A DNA stretch of 52,794 nucleotides from Brumimicrobium ulvae (GCF_947504225.1 NZ_CANNGT010000014.1:1-52794); one strand, 5' to 3'. Shown: positions 1 through 9,423, numbered from the stretch's first letter. Translations and numbers: made by a program. Notes: generated from the letters alone by a model not told the origin.

Positions 1-163
1 ATTTATTTTCAAGAGATTTTATTGGGGTTTGTTTGTACGTTCGCAGAACGTTAAACATTTTTATTGTACGACCTCCCTCAAGGATCACGTAGCGCAGCGG
101 AGTAATCCTCATTAGACCAAAGTCAATAAATTTATTTTCAAGAGATTTTATTGGGGTTTGTTT
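1..163. repeat. 34-bp direct repeat flanking a 95-bp hairpin-containing spacer
   Basis: Bases 1-34 and 130-163 are identical over 34 bp, starting ATTTATTTTCAAGAG and ending GGGGTTTGTTT. The left copy may begin before the window. The spacer holds a short hairpin at 37-51 (ACGTTC, GCA loop, GAACGT) and a weaker one at 81-109 (AGGAT...ATCCT) around an AGCGCAGCGG core. No ORF is evident. It looks like a dispersed intergenic repeat, possibly a 129-bp tandem unit cut by the window edge. No transposase is present. Confidence 0.75.
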
Positions 164-271
164 TAATTTCGGTGTTTCAAGATTTCATTATCACCATAAA
201 GATTGATCTTTAAATATATTTTTTTATGCTTGTTGAACGATAATTACTATTTTAAGATAAAATTAAAACAG

Positions 272-796
272 ATGAAAGATATTGGTCTATTAGTATTGTT
301 ATTTGGATTATTTGGTTGTGCAAGTATTCCCAAAAAGGCAGAAGCAGTTAATAATTTCAAGGTAGATAAATACCTAGGCAAATGGTATGAAATAGCACGC
401 TTTGATTTTCGATTTGAAAGAAATTTAAACAATACTACAGCCGAATATTCGCTTAATAAAGATGGCTCTGTAAAGGTTTTAAATAAGGGTTTCAACTACC
501 TTAAGAATGAATGGACTTCAGCTGAAGGGAAAGCTAAGTTTGTGAAAGACTCTGAAATAGCAATGCTAAAAGTGTCCTTCTTTGGTCCTTTTTATACAGG
601 ATATAATGTGATTGCCTTAGAAGGAGATTACGAATATGCTTTAGTCGCAGGAAAGAACTTGAAATATTTGTGGATTCTTTCTCGTACTCCAACTATTCCC
701 GACGACATTAAAACTAAATTCTTAGAAAAAGCAAGTGAGATTGGGTATAACACCGAGGAAATGATTTGGGTGGAACATTCTAAAAATAAAAATTAA
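272..796 (+). CDS. Lipocalin-family lipoprotein (Blc-like)
   Basis: Predicted membrane-anchored lipocalin, a family that binds or carries small lipophilic molecules and is often linked to membrane-lipid stress. The ATG at 272 is preferred over an upstream TTG at 203 because it starts directly at a lipoprotein signal: a hydrophobic stretch with Cys16 after LFG. The lipocalin signature GKWYEIAR follows about 25 residues later, and the total length (174 aa) is normal for bacterial lipocalins. The family call is firm; the ligand is unknown. The gene stands alone, between a repeat block and a secreted nuclease-like gene. Confidence 0.88.
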   Translation: MKDIGLLVLLFGLFGCASIPKKAEAVNNFKVDKYLGKWYEIARFDFRFERNLNNTTAEYSLNKDGSVKVLNKGFNYLKNEWTSAEGKAKFVKDSEIAMLKVSFFGPFYTGYNVIALEGDYEYALVAGKNLKYLWILSRTPTIPDDIKTKFLEKASEIGYNTEEMIWVEHSKNKN

Positions 797-852
797 CAAT
801 ATTCTAATGAACTCCTGAGAAGTTAATCCGTGATTTTACTTAATTTCGTAAA

Positions 853-2565
853 ATGAAGTATTTATTTTTCCTATTTATTGCTGTTTCGACATTCGCTTCA
901 GCTCAAGATGAGACCCTATCTATTGTTTCGTATAATCTTTTGAATTTTCCTGATGGTAGAAATGACTGTGGTAACACTCAAGTTGTACCTAATCGTGCAG
1001 ATACTTTAAAGAAAATAACAGATTATCTTCAGCCCGATATTTTTGTGGCGTGTGAAGTCCAAACGCAAGCAGGAGTTGATGCTGTGTTGACAGACGCCCT
1101 GAACGCCAATGGAAACACCAACTATATGGCCGCTAATTTTAATGGGAATGGATATTTGCACAATGCCATGTTTTATAATTCAGATAAACTGGTGCTTAAA
1201 AGTCAGCATGTTGTGGAAAGCGTACCTCGTGATATTGACCATTATGTTTTGTATTTAAAAGATCCAAACTTGGACGTGTATTATGATACTACATTTATCG
1301 AAGTGTATATGACACATTTAAAAGCCGGGAACAACAGTAGTAGTGAAGCACAAAGAGAAACACAAACACAAGTGTTAATGAATTACATTGCACAACGTCC
1401 TTCCGATCGAAACGTTTTTGTTTGTGGAGATTTTAATGTGTATAGCGCAAATGACGATGGATATCAAAACTTAACAACTGGGACTCATGCATTAAAAGAT
1501 CCAATTAATCAACCTGGGAATTGGAACAACAGTTCTTTTTATGCAGCGCTACATACTCAATCTACGCGTTCAGGACAAAGCATTGATTGTGGTTCACAAG
1601 GGGGAATGGATGACCGTTTTGATCAAATTTTAGTTTCTCAAAACGTGATGAATAACACCGATAATGTTGAATATCAATCAGGAAGTTACCGTGCAGTAGG
1701 GAATGATGGAAATCATTTTAATTCAAGTTTGATTTCTGGATCAAACAGCATGTATCCAACATCAGTTGTACGTGCGCTTTATTATATGTCAGATCATTTA
1801 CCTGTAGAGTTGAAGGTTGATGTTACTTACCCAACTGAAAACGGACTTGCTTTAGTGCCTTCTGTCAGTAAGCCTTCATGTTTTGGAAGTACTGATGGAG
1901 AAATTACTGTAACTCCTCATTTGGGCCAGGCTCCATATACATATCAGTGGGACAATAATGCGGGGAATCAAACTACGGCCACCGCAACGGGCTTAGGAGC
2001 AGGAACTTATTGTGTTACAATTACAGATGACCTTGGGGAGGTGGATAGCTACTGTGTGACCTTAACACAACCAGATGCAATGCAGTTTAATTCATTCATT
2101 ACCCCTGATAATTCAGGGAATTGCACTGGAAATATTCAATTACTCATTGGAGGGGGAGTAGAGCCTTATGCTTATTCATGGACACAATTGCCTGGACAAA
2201 CAGGTCCTTTAGCTGAGAATTTATGTATGGGCTCATATGATATTATTGTTACCGATGCCAATGGATGTGAATTGGAAATCAATCGACAAGTGGGGGGAAT
2301 AGCAGGACTTACTCCAGAAGTAAATGGAGAATTTAAAGTTCAGTTGTATCCAAATCCTGTTCAAGAAAAGCTGACCATTCGTGCAGAAAAAGAAATTAGT
2401 AATGTCCGTATAATGAATATTATGGGGAAAACAATGAATGTTCAACACCTCCAAATAGAAGAAAATCTATACGAGTTGAATACTGGCTCTCTAGCTTCTG
2501 GAACTTATATTGTTTTGATGAAAATTGATGACGTTTGGATGAATGCAAGAGTTATTAAGAAGTAA
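853..2565 (+). CDS. Secreted EEP-family nuclease/phosphatase with SprB-type repeats and T9SS sorting domain
   Basis: 570 aa. A signal peptide (about residues 1-17, ending SAQ) is followed by an endonuclease/exonuclease/phosphatase domain (about 20-325) that keeps the expected catalytic set: the YNLLNF asparagine, Glu68, His155, Asp193 and Asn195 in GDFNV, and Asp314-His315 in SDHLP. Two SprB-like PKD-type repeats follow (about 335-405 and 410-480). The C-terminal 80 residues match a T9SS type A sorting domain (YPNPV near its start, GTYIV near its end, basic KK end). It is therefore probably exported through type IX secretion and acts outside the cell, most likely as a DNase. A phosphodiesterase with another substrate is possible. 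A TAATTTCG stretch just upstream resembles a -7 element. Confidence 0.86.
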   Translation: MKYLFFLFIAVSTFASAQDETLSIVSYNLLNFPDGRNDCGNTQVVPNRADTLKKITDYLQPDIFVACEVQTQAGVDAVLTDALNANGNTNYMAANFNGNGYLHNAMFYNSDKLVLKSQHVVESVPRDIDHYVLYLKDPNLDVYYDTTFIEVYMTHLKAGNNSSSEAQRETQTQVLMNYIAQRPSDRNVFVCGDFNVYSANDDGYQNLTTGTHALKDPINQPGNWNNSSFYAALHTQSTRSGQSIDCGSQGGMDDRFDQILVSQNVMNNTDNVEYQSGSYRAVGNDGNHFNSSLISGSNSMYPTSVVRALYYMSDHLPVELKVDVTYPTENGLALVPSVSKPSCFGSTDGEITVTPHLGQAPYTYQWDNNAGNQTTATATGLGAGTYCVTITDDLGEVDSYCVTLTQPDAMQFNSFITPDNSGNCTGNIQLLIGGGVEPYAYSWTQLPGQTGPLAENLCMGSYDIIVTDANGCELEINRQVGGIAGLTPEVNGEFKVQLYPNPVQEKLTIRAEKEISNVRIMNIMGKTMNVQHLQIEENLYELNTGSLASGTYIVLMKIDDVWMNARVIKK

Positions 2566-2627
2566 AAAACCAATATTTAATTTTAAAGAAAGAGAAAAAA
2601 ACTTGTCTATAATTGGTTTGTGTGGAA

Positions 2628-2707
2628 AATTTCAAACCCGTACTTTTTTTAATTATTAGTTTTATACAATTGCGCGCTGAAGGTACAGCTCAACTCTGTT
2701 AATTTTG
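2628..2707 (+). repeat. Degenerate, internally deleted copy of the 217-bp hairpin repeat
   Basis: The segment carries, in order, TTTCAAACCCGTA, ATACAATTGCG, CTGAAGGTACAGCTCAA and GTTAATTTTG. These match blocks of the tandem units at 49936-50440 in the same order. The section with the 11-bp-stem hairpin present in the full units is missing. This shows that the repeat is dispersed and not only tandem. Confidence 0.75.
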
Positions 2708-2751
2708 GTTCTTCAATTTAGAATACAGCAAGATAAATTTCAATCAAAAAG

Positions 2752-2784
2752 AAAAGCGGGAAACCATTAAGTTTCCCGCTTTTT
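2752..2784. terminator. Bidirectional intrinsic terminator
   Basis: A perfect stem (AGCGGGAAAC / GTTTCCCGCT, six-base loop) is flanked by A and T runs. It lies between the convergent EEP-family gene and lipoamide dehydrogenase and can serve both. Confidence 0.85.
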
Positions 2785-2806
2785 CAATATATAATTGTCG
2801 ATCGAC

Positions 2807-4198
2807 TTATAAATGAATTACTTCATCATAAGCTGCAGCAGCTGCTTCCATAACAGCCTCTGACATTGTTGGGTGAGGATGAACAGTTTTGATCAATTCT
2901 TCACCTGTTGTTTCTAGTTTTCTAACTGCTACTAATTCAGCAATCATTTCAGTTACGTTCATACCAATCATATGACCACCTAATAACTCACCGTATTTAG
3001 CATCAAAAATCAATTTAACGAATCCTTCGTTTGCTCCAGCAGCACTAGCTTTACCAGAAGCTGAGAAAGGGAATTTTCCGATTTTCAATTCATATCCAGC
3101 TTCTTTCGCTTGCTCTTCTGTATATCCAACTGAAGAAATTTCAGGTGAAGCATAAGTACAACCTGGGATATTGTTGTAGTCTAAAGGTTCTGGATTATGT
3201 CCAGCAATTTTCTCTACACAAAGAATTCCTTCTGCACTTGCGACGTGAGCTAATGCTTGTCCAGGAACACAATCTCCAATTGCATAGTAACCTGGTATGT
3301 TTGTTTGGTAGTAGTCATTCACTAAGATTTTACCTTTATCTGTAGCGATTCCTACATCCTCAAGTCCAATTCCTTCAATGTTTGCTTCAATACCAACTGC
3401 AGATAAAACAACATCACATTCAATTGTTTCTTCTCCTTTTTTGGTTTTAACATGTGCTGTACATTTACCGCCTTTTACGTCAACTTTTTCAACTGAAGAA
3501 CTCGTCATTACTTTAATGCCTTGTTTTTTCAAGCTTTTAGTTAACTCTTTCGATACATCTTTATCTTCAACAGGAACAATTCTGTCTTGGAATTCAACAA
3601 CTGTTACATCAGTTCCTAATGAGTTGTAAAAATAAGCGAACTCAATTCCGATCGCTCCAGAACCTACAACAACCATTTTCTTTGGTTGCTTTTCTAAAGA
3701 CATTGCTTCTCTGTAACCAATAATATTTTTACCATCTTGAGGAAGATTCGGTAATTGACGAGAGCGTGCTCCTGTAGCAATAATCACTCCTTTCGAAGCA
3801 GCGTAAACCTCTTTCTTTCCGTTGTCATCAGTTACTTCAACTTTCTTTCCAGCGATCACTTTACCGAATCCGTTGATGACATCAATTTTGTTCTTCTTCA
3901 TTAAGAATTGAACACCTTTACTCATTCCTTCAGCAACACCACGGCTTCTTTTAATAATTGCACCAAAGTCAGCTTTAGCATCCTTTACTGTAATTCCGTA
4001 ATCCTCTGCATGATTCAAGTAATCAAATACATTTGCACTTTTCAATAATGCTTTTGTTGGAATACAACCCCAGTTCAAACAAACACCACCTAGTGATTCT
4101 TTTTCTACTACAGCTGTTTTTAATCCCAACTGTGAAGCGCGGATTGCTGTAACATATCCTCCTGGTCCACTTCCAACAACAATAATATCGTAATTCAT
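2807..4198 (-). CDS. lpdA: Dihydrolipoyl dehydrogenase (E3)
   Basis: 463 aa, normal length. This FAD enzyme reoxidises dihydrolipoamide with NAD+ for pyruvate/2-oxoglutarate dehydrogenase complexes and the glycine cleavage system. It shows the N-terminal FAD motif GSGPGGY, the redox disulfide Cys40/Cys45 in GGVCLNWGCIPTK, a second Rossmann GSGAIGIE for NAD, the AIGDC FAD motif, and the C-terminal HPHPTMSE with its active-site histidine. It is transcribed alone, with a strong terminator downstream. gcvT lies elsewhere in this window, at 29010-30092. Confidence 0.97.
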   Translation of the reverse strand: MNYDIIVVGSGPGGYVTAIRASQLGLKTAVVEKESLGGVCLNWGCIPTKALLKSANVFDYLNHAEDYGITVKDAKADFGAIIKRSRGVAEGMSKGVQFLMKKNKIDVINGFGKVIAGKKVEVTDDNGKKEVYAASKGVIIATGARSRQLPNLPQDGKNIIGYREAMSLEKQPKKMVVVGSGAIGIEFAYFYNSLGTDVTVVEFQDRIVPVEDKDVSKELTKSLKKQGIKVMTSSSVEKVDVKGGKCTAHVKTKKGEETIECDVVLSAVGIEANIEGIGLEDVGIATDKGKILVNDYYQTNIPGYYAIGDCVPGQALAHVASAEGILCVEKIAGHNPEPLDYNNIPGCTYASPEISSVGYTEEQAKEAGYELKIGKFPFSASGKASAAGANEGFVKLIFDAKYGELLGGHMIGMNVTEMIAELVAVRKLETTGEELIKTVHPHPTMSEAVMEAAAAAYDEVIHL

Positions 4199-4323
4199 AT
4201 TCTAAGATTTTTCAAAATTTCGTAGTGCGAATTTAATGATTTAAGCCTTAAAAAGCGGATATTGATTGAGAATTTTTCAACATCAAAGAAGAATACTGAA
4301 AAATCATGTCAATCCCCTTATTA

Positions 4324-4360
4324 AAAAAGAGAAAAGGCCTGCCGTAATAGAGCAGACCTT
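4324..4360 (-). terminator. Intrinsic terminator of the T9SS cargo gene
   Basis: On the minus strand the stem AAGGTCTGC / GCAGGCCTT (one G-U pair) is followed by a T-rich tail. It sits just downstream of the stop at 4388. Confidence 0.75.
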
Positions 4361-4387
4361 AACTTATTGAATCGTGTGATTCAAAAT

Positions 4388-6601
4388 TTAATTGATGATC
4401 AGTCGCGCGGAATTAACATTGTTTTTAGTGACAATAATTACTGTATATACGCCTTGACCGTAGCTTTTGGTGTCTACATTTATGGTTTGCATTCCTTTTT
4501 TTAGCTCTTTTACGTTGTTATACTTTTCTTTCCCTAAGGCATCAATGATTTTAATTTGATATGCTCCTGTGGTGGGGAAGTCAAAAGCAATGGCCACCTT
4601 TTCTTTTGCTGGGTTTGGAATCAGTTGAATGTTCTGATTTTCACTGTTTCTTTGAACTGTTTTAATGTCTGTATACTCTGTATTCCCATCCATATCTACA
4701 ATTCCTAATTTATAATAGGATACGCCAAGCAATGGACGTTCATCTTTAAATTGATAGTGTAAAGTCTGATTTGAATTTCCAACACCTTTGATTTTTTCCA
4801 AAACTTCAAATTCCTTTCCGTCCTGTGAACGATAAACTTCAAAGTAGTCATTGTTTGTCTCTGTTTCTGTGGTCCATTCGAGGAGTACACTTTTACCCAG
4901 ATTCTCCACATTAAACGCTGTGAGAGAAACAGCCAAAGGACATTCTATTTGGAATTGTGCAGTTCGTGTTACTCCACAAGCATCTGTAACGTCCACCGCA
5001 ACGGTTTGACCATTGTATGGATAAGGTTGAATGGATATTGTTGGTGTAGTTGCACCAGTACTCCATGAATAAGAATAACCTGGAACACCATACTCTGGTG
5101 TAGGGTCAAGGGTAACGTTCCCTCCAGAACAGCTCACAGGTGTGATGTTTAAACTTCCATTTCCTGTGGATTGATTTCCGAGGGTTTCTAGGGTGCGGCC
5201 TTCTAGTGTCATGGACCATGTGTTGTTGAACATTATTTGACAAGAAGCTCCACATCCAGAACTACCACAATAACAATATGAGTTTTGAATTTGAAAGGTA
5301 ACATTACCATTACATGCAGATCCAAGACAATTTCCAAGCTCAGAAAATACATCATAGTTTGCAGCAGTGCATGTTCCGGGGCTCGTAGAGTTGCAATTCC
5401 AAAATCCAGACACTCCACAAGTACTTACAATGTTATATGCTGCTTCTCTCATCCAACATCCAGCACAATAACCAATTAAAGTATTATATACAGCATTAAA
5501 AGTAGTACCTGTAATGGTTGAGTTTGCTGGTCTTGGAACAATTAAGTTATAGTTGCATGACCCATTAGGGCCCCCAACACAAAAATCACCACCATATCGA
5601 AAAGCCATAGCGCCTCCAGTTTGTGTAGCTGTCGAAGTAACCAATGGATCAATAATTAATGGATAAACTGCATCTTCATGTATAAGCCAATCTGTTGGAA
5701 CAAATAGTTCTAATTGCGTATTGTTTAATTCATAATAAAAAGAGGGGGAACGTTCTTTAATACCACTCTGATCATACCCAAAAGCTTTTTCTATTTCAAA
5801 ACGCTTTACATTGATTTCGTCTCTAATGTAATATTCACCAAATCTGTTACCATTGGGGTCAAACATTTCTTTATCTCCTTCTACAATTGTATAGTTTTCA
5901 GGTAATATTAGATTATCTGAGAATCTTAAAAAACTCACCTGCTCAAGATACGTTAATTCATCGTTGATTACATAGTTTGTTTTTACCCTGTCTAGTTCAT
6001 AAGAAATGGTAATATCAATTCCATCCCATGCATCGGTGATGTAGATTCCTTCTTCTCCTACAGTATAATTGCTCCAATTAGCTTGACCTAGATTTACTTC
6101 TGTATCATCATTTTTTATTAAGGTAAGTGTTAATTCATTATTGAATTTCAATTCCTTTTCGCCGATGAAAAAAGAAGAGTTTCTCCCGCTAATATCCAAT
6201 TGAGTAGGTGTGTCTTGATTATCGCTTCGATAGATGTAATTCCCTTTATGACTCAAGCGTGGATCATAGGTTAATAATCGACCCTCTTTTTCATAATGAA
6301 ACAAACCATATATTGCTTGAGAATAAAAGTGTGTTCCATTTGAGTTGTGCTCAACATATAGTTTAGTACTATCTGTTCTTTTCTGTATCAATTCAAAACA
6401 ATTGTCACAAGGTGCATTGTATGCAACTTTACCAAATTCTGGATGATCATGATACTCTTTTGGAGTCAAGAGATACATTTCCTCTGTTATCTTTGGTACA
6501 TTGTCTTTGAATTTTGTGTAGTTGTATTGTTTGGATTCCATTTGTCCCAAAACAGAGCTGCCCAAAATTAGGCCACCCGCAAGTAGTAGTAGTTTGTACA
6601 T
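4388..6601 (-). CDS. Large secreted T9SS cargo protein with a cysteine-rich middle
   Basis: The start at 6601 is preferred over an upstream ATG at 6628 because it begins directly with a signal peptide (MYKLLLLAGG...LGQ). The protein is about 737 aa. Residues 20-330 are beta-rich without a motif I recognise. Residues about 335-485 are unusually rich in cysteine, with clusters such as CAGC, CYCG and CGASC, suggesting many disulfides or metal binding. A PKD/SprB-like Ig domain (PGYSYSWSTG) follows, then a fibronectin-like segment (VLLEWTTETETNN), then a T9SS type A sorting domain (LIPNPAKEK...GVYTVIIV). It is probably exported to the surface or medium. Function unknown; adhesin or surface-structure roles are guesses. 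Confidence 0.85.
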   Translation of the reverse strand: MYKLLLLAGGLILGSSVLGQMESKQYNYTKFKDNVPKITEEMYLLTPKEYHDHPEFGKVAYNAPCDNCFELIQKRTDSTKLYVEHNSNGTHFYSQAIYGLFHYEKEGRLLTYDPRLSHKGNYIYRSDNQDTPTQLDISGRNSSFFIGEKELKFNNELTLTLIKNDDTEVNLGQANWSNYTVGEEGIYITDAWDGIDITISYELDRVKTNYVINDELTYLEQVSFLRFSDNLILPENYTIVEGDKEMFDPNGNRFGEYYIRDEINVKRFEIEKAFGYDQSGIKERSPSFYYELNNTQLELFVPTDWLIHEDAVYPLIIDPLVTSTATQTGGAMAFRYGGDFCVGGPNGSCNYNLIVPRPANSTITGTTFNAVYNTLIGYCAGCWMREAAYNIVSTCGVSGFWNCNSTSPGTCTAANYDVFSELGNCLGSACNGNVTFQIQNSYCYCGSSGCGASCQIMFNNTWSMTLEGRTLETLGNQSTGNGSLNITPVSCSGGNVTLDPTPEYGVPGYSYSWSTGATTPTISIQPYPYNGQTVAVDVTDACGVTRTAQFQIECPLAVSLTAFNVENLGKSVLLEWTTETETNNDYFEVYRSQDGKEFEVLEKIKGVGNSNQTLHYQFKDERPLLGVSYYKLGIVDMDGNTEYTDIKTVQRNSENQNIQLIPNPAKEKVAIAFDFPTTGAYQIKIIDALGKEKYNNVKELKKGMQTINVDTKSYGQGVYTVIIVTKNNVNSARLIIN

Positions 6602-6860
6602 TGTATAGTTATTTAGCGCTTCAAACATAGCAATATTAATTGATGTTTTGACTTAATGGGTTATAAATTCTTTTCTGTCGGGTTTAGTTGTGGTTTAATC
6701 GATGAGTGGGACTGTCGGAAAACCCATTGCTTTTTAAGGATTAGTCACAAGGTATGGTGTGAACGGGGCGTGATTCAAGCATAAATAAGATGGGCTTTAC
6801 TTGTGGTATATTCCTGCTTAAATTCAATTTATTTTTATCTTTAAGAAAAAAAAATTGAGC

Positions 6861-8570
6861 ATGAAATTTACTTTTGACGTTAAGTCTCCACAACAACAAT
6901 ACATTCAAATTACTGCAGAACTAAAAGTTTCTGGGAACGAAACCAAGGTCTTTTTTCCAGCTTGGCGTCCGGGAAGGTATGAATTGGGAGACTTCGCAAA
7001 GAATGTTAATCATTTTCAAATTCATAACGGAAGTGGACAGGCTTTGCCGTTTGTAAAAGAAAACAAAAATACATGGATTGTTCAAACAGAAGGATGTTCC
7101 ACGATTACGGTGAAATATAGTTATTATGCAATGGATATGAATGCTGGGTCTACATTCCTAGATGCTTCCCAATTGTATGTAAATCCGGTTAATTGCTGCC
7201 TCTTTACTGAAGAAGAATACAATGACCCGATTTCAGTTCGCTTAAATATTCCTGAATCATGGAAGGTAGCTCATTCTCTTAAGGTCGAAAACAATATCTT
7301 CGTAGCGGAAAACTACGATGAGTTGGCGGACAGTCCTTTTATCTGTTCTGCAGATCTGCAAAAGTCAAGTTATGAATTCAAAGGAACTACTTTTTATATT
7401 TGGTTCAATGGTATTGTAAAGCCAAACTGGGAGAAACTGATTAGAGATTTCAAAGCTTTTACTGAAGCACAAGTGAATCGATTTGAAAGTTTCCCTACCA
7501 AAGAATATCATTTCTTATTTCAAATCTTACCCTATAAAACTTACCATGGTGTGGAGCATTCTAAATCTACTGTCATCACCTTAGGTCCAAGTTATGCCGT
7601 TTTTGAAGAATTATATAAGGAATTGTTGGGGGTGAGCTCTCACGAACTTTACCATACTTGGAACGTGAAGTCTATTCGTCCTGAGGAAATGGTTCCGTAT
7701 GATTTTAAACAAGAGAATTATTCTGAACTTGGATACATTGCGGAAGGTGTTACAACTTACATGGGAGATTTGATGCTTTATAAGGCTGGAGTGTTTAATA
7801 CGGAACAGTATTTTTTAGAAATGAATAACCAAATCCAACGTCACATGGATAACTTTGGGCGATTCAATTATTCTGTTGCTGCTTCATCTTTTGATACATG
7901 GCTAGATGGATATGTAACAGGTGCTCCAGGTAGAAAAGTGTCTATCTATACAGAAGGTTGTCTTTTGTCTTTTATGATTGATGTTCTGATCTTGAAAAAT
8001 ACTTCAAATCAGCACGGACTAGATGATGTTATGCGCAATTTGTATCATGATTTTGGTGCGAAAGGCATCGGAGTGTCAAGGGAAGTCTATCAAGGTGAAA
8101 TAGAAAAAATCGCTGGAGTTTCTCTACAGTGGTTCTTTGAGGATTATGTTTATGGCACTAAAACCTATACTACGCTCCTAGATGAATGTTTCGAGTACCT
8201 AGGTGTTGATATTCACAGCGAACCTGTTTCTAGCTTCATCGCTGCTTATTTAGGGGCGAAAACAATGGAGGTGAATTCTGAAACAGTTGTTGTGGCTTTG
8301 TATCCGGGAGCTCCATTGGATGTCTCTGGGATGATGCTCGGCGATAAAGTCGTTTCGGTGAATGGTGTAGCGGTAAGCAATGATGCCGATCGATGGATTC
8401 AGTTTTTCCATGATGAGAATAAAGAAATCGTTGTGAATAGAAAAGGACGTTTGCTTACTTTACAAGTTCCAAAATCAGAAAAAGTCTTTTATCAAAGGTA
8501 TTTTCTTAAGAAGAATGAACAAGCCAATGCAAGCCAAGTCGAAGCTTTTGATGCATGGAGTAAAGGGTAG
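6861..8570 (+). CDS. M61-family (glycyl aminopeptidase-like) metallopeptidase with PDZ domain, no signal peptide
   Basis: About 569 aa. The ATG at 6861 is preferred to the in-frame TTG two codons upstream. The N-terminal beta domain (about 1-170) precedes the zinc peptidase domain with HELYH (His261, Glu262, His265) in the M61 context HTWNVKSIRP, and the third-ligand region AEGVTTYM. A PDZ domain follows (about 465-545, GMMLGDKVVSVNG). It lacks a signal peptide, so it is probably cytosolic. A paralogue with a signal peptide lies at 48120-49907. Family members cleave N-terminal glycine or alanine; the exact substrate here is unknown. Confidence 0.9.
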   Translation: MKFTFDVKSPQQQYIQITAELKVSGNETKVFFPAWRPGRYELGDFAKNVNHFQIHNGSGQALPFVKENKNTWIVQTEGCSTITVKYSYYAMDMNAGSTFLDASQLYVNPVNCCLFTEEEYNDPISVRLNIPESWKVAHSLKVENNIFVAENYDELADSPFICSADLQKSSYEFKGTTFYIWFNGIVKPNWEKLIRDFKAFTEAQVNRFESFPTKEYHFLFQILPYKTYHGVEHSKSTVITLGPSYAVFEELYKELLGVSSHELYHTWNVKSIRPEEMVPYDFKQENYSELGYIAEGVTTYMGDLMLYKAGVFNTEQYFLEMNNQIQRHMDNFGRFNYSVAASSFDTWLDGYVTGAPGRKVSIYTEGCLLSFMIDVLILKNTSNQHGLDDVMRNLYHDFGAKGIGVSREVYQGEIEKIAGVSLQWFFEDYVYGTKTYTTLLDECFEYLGVDIHSEPVSSFIAAYLGAKTMEVNSETVVVALYPGAPLDVSGMMLGDKVVSVNGVAVSNDADRWIQFFHDENKEIVVNRKGRLLTLQVPKSEKVFYQRYFLKKNEQANASQVEAFDAWSKG

Positions 8571-8589
8571 AATACCTTGGTGAAAGTGC

Positions 8590-9324
8590 TTATAAGTAAA
8601 CCTCTACGCCAATGTTAAAGCCTAAAGCAAAAGCTTTTCGAATGTATGGAGATTGAGCATTGAAATTATTGGTCAATTGTCTTCTTCCTTCAACCATTAG
8701 AAATAATCCATAATGTTTGTTCAGTTTAACCTGTGTCCCAAGTGTTGCAACTGCATCGATTAGAAACATGTTGAACTTATCTCTTTCTGTTGTGGTCGAA
8801 GTTTGTTCTTTTCCGAAAGGGTCTAAAACAGTTTCTTCATGCTTCATTGAAAGAAAGGCCTTAGGAATTATTCCAATACCTCCATAGAATGAGATGTCTT
8901 CTCCAAAAGTATATGCAATTCGGATAGGGAAGGAGATGTGACGATAAGTATTGTTATAACGGTATACCGAATCCGTTTTTGTATAATCGAATGATTCTTT
9001 GTTACTGGCGTATCCAACACCGATTTCCAATTTCAAAAAGTCGCTGATTTTAGTTCGGGCTCCTAGATTAAATCCCGCGGTCCACTCTCCAGATTCATCC
9101 GCCCTGTGCCCAATCGATTTTGCAAATAAACCCTCGTTTACTTCTAATGTTCGGAAGGTATACGCTGGACTAACTCCAAAATAAATCTCAGTTCCTTGTT
9201 TGGGTTTTGTTGGCTTTTCTTTCTTTATTATTTGCGTTTCTTCTTTTTTAGTTTCGTTAGTAACAATTTGAGCATTCCCGCAAATACTCATTACTATGAA
9301 TAGAGCTGTTAAATATTTTTTCAT
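8590..9324 (-). CDS. Outer-membrane beta-barrel protein (porin-like)
   Basis: 244 aa from the ATG at 9324, chosen because it opens a signal peptide ending GNAQ. A lysine/glutamate-rich linker (about 20-45) precedes alternating amphipathic strands (AYTFRTLEV, KLEIGVGYAS, ISFPIRIAYTF, GLFLMVEGRRQL) typical of small 8-12-stranded barrels. The last residues (GFNIGVEVYL) resemble a terminal barrel strand. Specific function unknown. It is divergent from the AsmA-like gene, with about 100 bp between them. Confidence 0.78.
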   Translation of the reverse strand: MKKYLTALFIVMSICGNAQIVTNETKKEETQIIKKEKPTKPKQGTEIYFGVSPAYTFRTLEVNEGLFAKSIGHRADESGEWTAGFNLGARTKISDFLKLEIGVGYASNKESFDYTKTDSVYRYNNTYRHISFPIRIAYTFGEDISFYGGIGIIPKAFLSMKHEETVLDPFGKEQTSTTTERDKFNMFLIDAVATLGTQVKLNKHYGLFLMVEGRRQLTNNFNAQSPYIRKAFALGFNIGVEVYL

Positions 9325-9423
9325 GTTGTTAATATATGTCAAGAGATTTTAGAATCGAAAATTTCACTTATATTTAGCTAATTAAAGCATAATTTTAAAA
9401 TTTAACTAAGTAAAACTATATTT

